NCBI GenBank assembly: GCA_036703985.1
Contig: DATNQN010000084.1
Location: 53,970-117,969 of the forward strand
From: Leptolyngbyaceae cyanobacterium
GTDB lineage: Bacteria; Cyanobacteriota; Cyanobacteriia; Cyanobacteriales; Aerosakkonemataceae
Direction of reading: 5' to 3'
DNA length: 64,000 nt
In this document: piece after piece, positions 62,341 to 64,000 of the stretch
How the letters are laid out: every line of letters begins with the position of its first letter
Numbering within the stretch: position 1 is the first letter of the stretch
Program-made: the position numbers and the translations under genes
Notes under the pieces: generated by a model
The model's database searches: none
What the model saw: only the letters and a program-made list of their open reading frames with translations
What the model was told of the DNA's origin: nothing

Positions 62341-62451
62341 TTGGCAGGTGTGGGAAATCGAAATAGCAGAAATAGCATTCCTTTACCTACTGAATTAAGT
62401 TAATTATGGAACGTCCGATTTACCCATCCTTATTATTGGGAATCCTTGGTA
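62341..62451 (+). pseudogene. Decayed copy of the CHAT C-terminal tail
   Basis: About 110 bases match the last 120 bases of the giant gene (57241-57359): GGTGTGGGAAATCGxAATAG, ATTCCTTTACCT(G/A)TTGAATTAAGT-like, and CATCCTTATTATTGGG then AATCCTTGGT. The copy has an extra repeat of G-N-R-N-S codons, a TAA after ELS and deletions near the end. It is a remnant with no start. Confidence 0.85.
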
Positions 62452-62472
62452 GTTGCACCCATTCTCTTAAAG

Positions 62473-63216
62473 TTAAGCTTTTACTGATGATTTCTGTTGC
62501 CGTTTGCCCTTGAGCATCGAACCAGTACCTATTGCACCTAAAGCTAGCAAGCCCAAAGCAGAAGCAGGTTCTGGAACGTCCTTTTTACTATCGCTGAGGC
62601 GAAATTCACCCATCGCAAAACCCTCCGCTCCAGAGGGAGCAGCGATCGTGATAGAAGATATTAGGTCTGTACCGGTCGTATAAAAGCCGAAATACTTGCC
62701 ACCCACATTACCTTGCAAACCTTGAGTAAGAGTTTCACTAACGCCGCCAAAGGCTTTTACCGTAAGATTGAACACAATGGGTGCCAATGAGTTCGTCTCT
62801 ACAATAAAGTCGAACGCAGAAACAGGCTTCGCAAAGGAGAAAGTCGTAGTGTTAGACCCTCCGTTAAAGTACACCGCGCTTCCGTTGTTAAAGCGCGAGC
62901 CTTGCAATTTAGCCCAATCAGTACCTACGTAGGCTTTATAAACCGTGTTGCTGAAGCTTATGGTGTTAGACGGCGACGAGATTTGATTGACAGGAGTAAA
63001 CCCTCCAGGGACGGCTGGGTTATTGGAAAAGCTCACCATATTGAAACCCAGGTTAGATAAAGTGTTCTCTCCCCCTGTACCCCACCTTCCCGCATCGCCC
63101 ACCGCAAACATTGCTGCATTAGCAGTCCCCGCACTAGCGAAAGCTGTCCCTGCGGCGATCGCAGCTGCACCAATCACAAGTTTAGAGAACTTTTTGTTTA
63201 AAGTTGAAGTAGCCAT
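62473..63216 (-). CDS. PEP-CTERM sorting-domain protein
   Basis: This 247-residue exported protein has an N-terminal signal (FSKLVIGAAAIAAGTAFASA), a beta-rich Gly/Ser/Asn body with FNMVSFSNNPAVPGG, PVSAFDFIVETNSLAPIVFN and GFAMGEFRLSD, and a C-terminal sorting signal. That signal is V-P-E-P, the hydrophobic helix SALGLLALGAIGTGSML, then KGKRQQK. Such proteins are processed by exosortase and go to the surface or matrix. The exosortase is elsewhere. Confidence 0.93.
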   Translation of the reverse strand: MATSTLNKKFSKLVIGAAAIAAGTAFASAGTANAAMFAVGDAGRWGTGGENTLSNLGFNMVSFSNNPAVPGGFTPVNQISSPSNTISFSNTVYKAYVGTDWAKLQGSRFNNGSAVYFNGGSNTTTFSFAKPVSAFDFIVETNSLAPIVFNLTVKAFGGVSETLTQGLQGNVGGKYFGFYTTGTDLISSITIAAPSGAEGFAMGEFRLSDSKKDVPEPASALGLLALGAIGTGSMLKGKRQQKSSVKA

Positions 63217-63632
63217 GTAACTTAATTTTTGTAAAAAAAGTAAATTTTGCCATTAATAGTAGTTGTAAGCACAAAAACATTGATATTTAGCTTGCAACAA
63301 TACTAACTTTCATCAAAGTATTTTTTTTACATCCGTAATGTCAACGATTTTAATTAAGCTTCACTTAAAAAACATAAAGCGATGACGCCTCCGACTGAAG
63401 GTGTATGATTTTTGTAAACTACTAGCTGCCCCTACAGCACAATGACGACAGTGCGATATAATCGTAAGTCTGGCAATTCCTTGCTACTTTAGCCCGATCG
63501 CAAAAAGATCCTTCATGCGGTCATCAGTCAGTAGTTCTGCCCCAGGCAACAACCACTGACGATCGCCTGCTGGAAACTGCTGCTATAGGGCTAGCTGGCA
63601 GTAGCCTATGTGTCCATAAGGAGAAAATTGAG
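63217..63632. promoter_or_regulatory. Intergenic region with rpsF leader
   Basis: These 416 bases lie between divergent genes. Only the strong ribosome-binding site AAGGAGAA at about 63617 is clear. The upstream leader may carry an autoregulatory element for S6, but I cannot show one. Confidence 0.4.
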
Positions 63633-63971
63633 ATGAATAACTACGAAACCATGTACATTCTGCGTCCCGATTTGACGGACGAGCAAGTTAACCAAGCAAT
63701 TGAAAAATATCAAAGCATATTGCGGGATAATGGCGCTCAAGATATCGAAGTGCAGAATCGTGGAAAACACCGACTAGCTTACGAAATCAAAAGACAAAAA
63801 GACGGTGTTTACGTACAGATGAACTACAAAGGCAATGGTAGCTTTGTCGCCCCAATGGAACGGGCGATGCGTCTGAGTGAAGAAGTGATCCGCTATCTAA
63901 CTCTCAAAGAAGAAGCACGCAAAGAAGCGCCTGAGTCTGAGGAAACAGAAGAAGCAGCAGAAGCAGCTTAA
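63633..63971 (+). CDS. rpsF: 30S ribosomal protein S6
   Basis: This 112-residue ribosomal protein has [20 protein letters not shown], the conserved middle [20 protein letters not shown] and [13 protein letters not shown] short acidic Glu/Ala tail follows, as is common in cyanobacteria. The start is set by AAGGAGAA. No rpsR or ssb follows within the window. Confidence 0.98.
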   Translation: MNNYETMYILRPDLTDEQVNQAIEKYQSILRDNGAQDIEVQNRGKHRLAYEIKRQKDGVYVQMNYKGNGSFVAPMERAMRLSEEVIRYLTLKEEARKEAPESEETEEAAEAA

Positions 63972-64000
63972 TTCAGTATGGGGAGATGGGGGGATGGGGA

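Overview
The window comes from a cyanobacterium, most likely a filamentous, Oscillatoriales-like one. The signs are: the HIP1 octamer GCGATCGC scattered through it; cyanobacterial markers (a high-light-inducible protein, a CrtW-type carotene ketolase, an ABA4-like protein, a plant-type ferredoxin remnant, Uma2 and DUF29 paralogues, a Ser/Thr kinase-histidine kinase hybrid, a PEP-CTERM protein, haemagglutinin-type exoproteins); and many short palindromic dispersed repeats. The genus cannot be fixed from the sequence. No rRNA, tRNA, CRISPR array, prophage or intact transposase was seen.

Layout. 0-9.5 kb: giant hybrid kinase, a CYP110-like P450 divergent from a UbiA-type prenyltransferase, and a conserved hypothetical gene. 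9.5-16 kb: sirtuin, aldehyde dehydrogenase, Hli protein, CrtW, Tex. 16-23.5 kb (accessory): an AAA ATPase/TOPRIM-like pair transcribed into tex, two Uma2 genes, an orphan protein of the phosphorothioation-associated methyltransferase family with duplicated arms, DUF29, a peptidase-M15-like protein and a deleted FAD oxidoreductase. 23.5-31 kb: thioesterase, DUF4112, ABA4-like, a third Uma2, a HEPN-RNase III fusion, and an overlapping response regulator-CheC-diguanylate cyclase operon whose cyclase carries a cyanobacteriochrome-like GAF domain. 31-43 kb: secreted hypotheticals, a sodium/solute symporter pair, a His-rich exported protein, and an oligopeptide-type ABC transporter whose two permease genes are separated by an opposite-strand cassette (double-glycine leader peptide plus haemagglutinin-type exoprotein). 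43-46 kb: small membrane proteins and decay (ferredoxin pseudogene, AI-2E transporter fragment) next to an intact AI-2E transporter. 46-57 kb: one 3464-codon gene joining a family 2 glycosyltransferase, a two-partner-secretion domain, a long beta-repeat region with a 489-bp tandem repeat, and a C-terminal CHAT peptidase. 57-64 kb: antitoxin-like genes with a toxin gene destroyed by a palindromic element, four exported proteins resembling a secreted toxin-like set, a short STAND ATPase, a decayed copy of the CHAT tail, a PEP-CTERM protein and rpsF.

The strongest candidates for undescribed biology are the glycosyltransferase-TPS-CHAT polyprotein, the HEPN-RNase III fusion, the ATPase/TOPRIM pair leading into tex, and the exported cluster at 58.3-60.6 kb. 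All functions are inferred from recognised motifs and family resemblance; no database search was run.
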